From Nitrosomonas sp. UBA6494 (GTDB lineage: Bacteria > Pseudomonadota > Gammaproteobacteria > Burkholderiales > Nitrosomonadaceae): a stretch of 7,636 nt of DNA. Positions 7,041-7,636 of the stretch are shown piece by piece. Position 1 is the stretch's first letter; every line of letters begins with the position of its first letter. The notes beneath the pieces are model-generated. The model ran no database searches, was not told the origin of the DNA, and was given only the letters and a program-made list of their open reading frames with translations. The stretch is taken from positions 1,734 to 9,369 of the forward strand of contig DJMI01000072.1 in assembly GCA_002435335.1 (NCBI GenBank), read 5' to 3'. A program made the position numbers and the translations under genes.

Positions 7041-7511
7041 ATTAGTAAAGTAGTTACGATCGGTAATTACATTGGCTGGTTGTCACACATGCCGCCGATT
7101 GCTGCAAAACTGGGAATCTGACTTTGCCAATCGCGGAAAATGTCAGACTGTCTCAAGAATGCTTTTCTTCGATCCGTTAAAGTGCGTTCACACAATTGCA
7201 TTTCAAGAATTGTTAACCTATTCGTTAAAAATGCCTACTAATATCAAGAAATCCTATCAAAAAATTTTTTTTGGCATTGAAAAGGTGTCGCTAAAAATAT
7301 TTTTATGAGAACATGTATCAGAAAAAACTATTTTGTCAAATAGGATATTTGGTTATTGAAGATCCTGAGTAGCTCAAGTTAAAAAACTATTTATTCATGC
7401 AAGTAATATCGTTCAGCGCTTATCAAGACTCCAATTATTCGATACTCAATCAGCAACGTCTGCCAGTGCAGTATTACACGTTAATCCTGGTCACGTTGTT
7501 GTCTTTGTTAA
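7041..7511. other. Intergenic region upstream of the kinase, A/T-rich in part
   Basis: About 470 bases with no convincing intact gene or RNA gene. The 5' leader and promoter of the leftward kinase gene must lie here, but I find no good -35/-10 pair. Notable items are three copies of TCAAGAA (from 7153, 7203 and 7244), the motif GTTAAC at 7212-7217, a run of six A then eight T at 7259-7272, and the 14-base palindrome TAAAAATATTTTTA at 7292-7305. The A/T blocks are likely to be curved or easily melted. A possible interrupted reading frame begins at 7397 and is listed separately. Confidence 0.6.
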
Positions 7512-7558
7512 CGCGGATTCAATTTCGAAGTGCAACACGTAACGGCGATTTGGTGTAG
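7397..7558 (+). pseudogene. Possible 5' fragment of a gene interrupted by the IS30-family element (uncertain)
   Basis: An ATG at 7397 opens a 53-codon frame ending with TAG at 7556-7558, inside the insertion sequence. About 38 codons precede the apparent IS border. They start MQVISFSAYQDSNYS and end in a hydrophobic stretch (YYTLILVTLLSLL) that could begin a membrane helix. The last 15 or so codons are read antisense through the transposase end, as expected if the element landed in a gene. No Shine-Dalgarno precedes the ATG and I recognise no family, so chance is a real alternative. Confidence 0.25.
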
Positions 7559-7636
7559 CGCACCGTTTTTCCGAAGAATACCTCAAAAGGGGTTCTGAAA
7601 CCCAGTACTTTGCGCGGTCGATGATTGAGTCTATCG
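7512..7636 (-). mobile_element. Right-hand end of an IS30-family insertion sequence (runs off right edge)
   Basis: The element is recognised from its transposase, whose stop lies at 7519-7521. In IS30-family elements the terminal inverted repeat sits at or just past the transposase stop. Here the minus strand reads GTTGCACTTCGAAATTGAAT followed by CCGCG, like the ends of related elements, so the border is put near 7512, give or take a few bases. The other end, and hence the exact repeat and target duplication, is outside the window. Confidence 0.65.
7519..7636 (-). CDS. IS30-family transposase, C-terminal 38 codons
   Basis: The minus strand encodes the end of a DDE transposase that moves the element by cutting and joining DNA at its terminal repeats. 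The visible residues begin DRLNHRPRKVLGFRTPFEVF and end SPLRVALRN before TGA. The LNxRPRKxLGFxTPxEVF signature, lying just after the catalytic glutamate of the DDE domain, is characteristic of IS30-family proteins, as is a short tail ending VALR/VALQ. The helix-turn-helix and catalytic residues lie beyond the right edge, so intactness cannot be judged. No frameshift or internal stop is seen in the part present. Confidence 0.88.
   Translation of the reverse strand, partial: DRLNHRPRKVLGFRTPFEVFFGKTVRYTKSPLRVALRN

Noticed and set aside
7072..7308. A 78-codon rightward frame opening with TTG.
   Set aside because: No Shine-Dalgarno, no recognisable family, Lys/Phe-rich tail from A/T-rich DNA, and it lies where the leftward kinase gene needs its promoter.
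1..7636. CRISPR array, tRNA or rRNA, phage or defence genes.
   Set aside because: No regularly spaced repeats, no cloverleaf-like or rRNA-like sequence and no related protein motifs were seen on either strand.

Overview
The window looks like ordinary chromosome from a motile betaproteobacterium. The mix of a DUF2914 protein, a zinc-ribbon Nudix hydrolase, CheV and a large hybrid kinase, with middling GC and A/T-rich gaps, recalls Nitrosomonas and its relatives. That placement is an inference from protein flavour, not from a marker gene.

Layout from left to right. Positions 1-689 (minus) hold the first 229 codons of ligA, NAD-dependent DNA ligase, which runs off the left edge. A 121-base gap with a perfect 9-bp inverted repeat separates it from a rightward pair: a single-pass membrane protein with a C-terminal DUF2914 domain (811-1605) and a Nudix hydrolase with an N-terminal zinc ribbon (1639-2184). 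A 122-base gap carrying a good match to a flagellar sigma-28 promoter leads into cheV (2307-3257), a CheW-receiver fusion of the chemotaxis array. A 12-bp hairpin lies between the end of cheV and the end of the next gene, which converges on it. That gene (3325-7029, minus, GTG start) encodes a 1234-residue membrane hybrid histidine kinase: periplasmic Cache-type sensor, HAMP, PAS, HisKA, HATPase, a degenerate receiver, a functional-looking receiver and an Hpt domain. About 480 bases without a convincing intact gene follow, A/T-rich in part. At the right edge is the end of an IS30-family insertion sequence, with the last 38 codons of its transposase on the minus strand.

How the parts relate. 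cheV is probably expressed with the late flagellar/chemotaxis genes. The kinase has every domain of a BarA/GacS/ArcB-type His-Asp-His phosphorelay except the final response regulator, which is not in the window. ligA and the DUF2914 gene may share a symmetric promoter region. I see no phage, CRISPR, toxin or defence system. The points most worth checking are the sigma-28 site, the symmetric ligA/DUF2914 promoter, the FixL-like PAS with an inserted loop, the decayed receiver, and a possible gene cut by the IS30 element.
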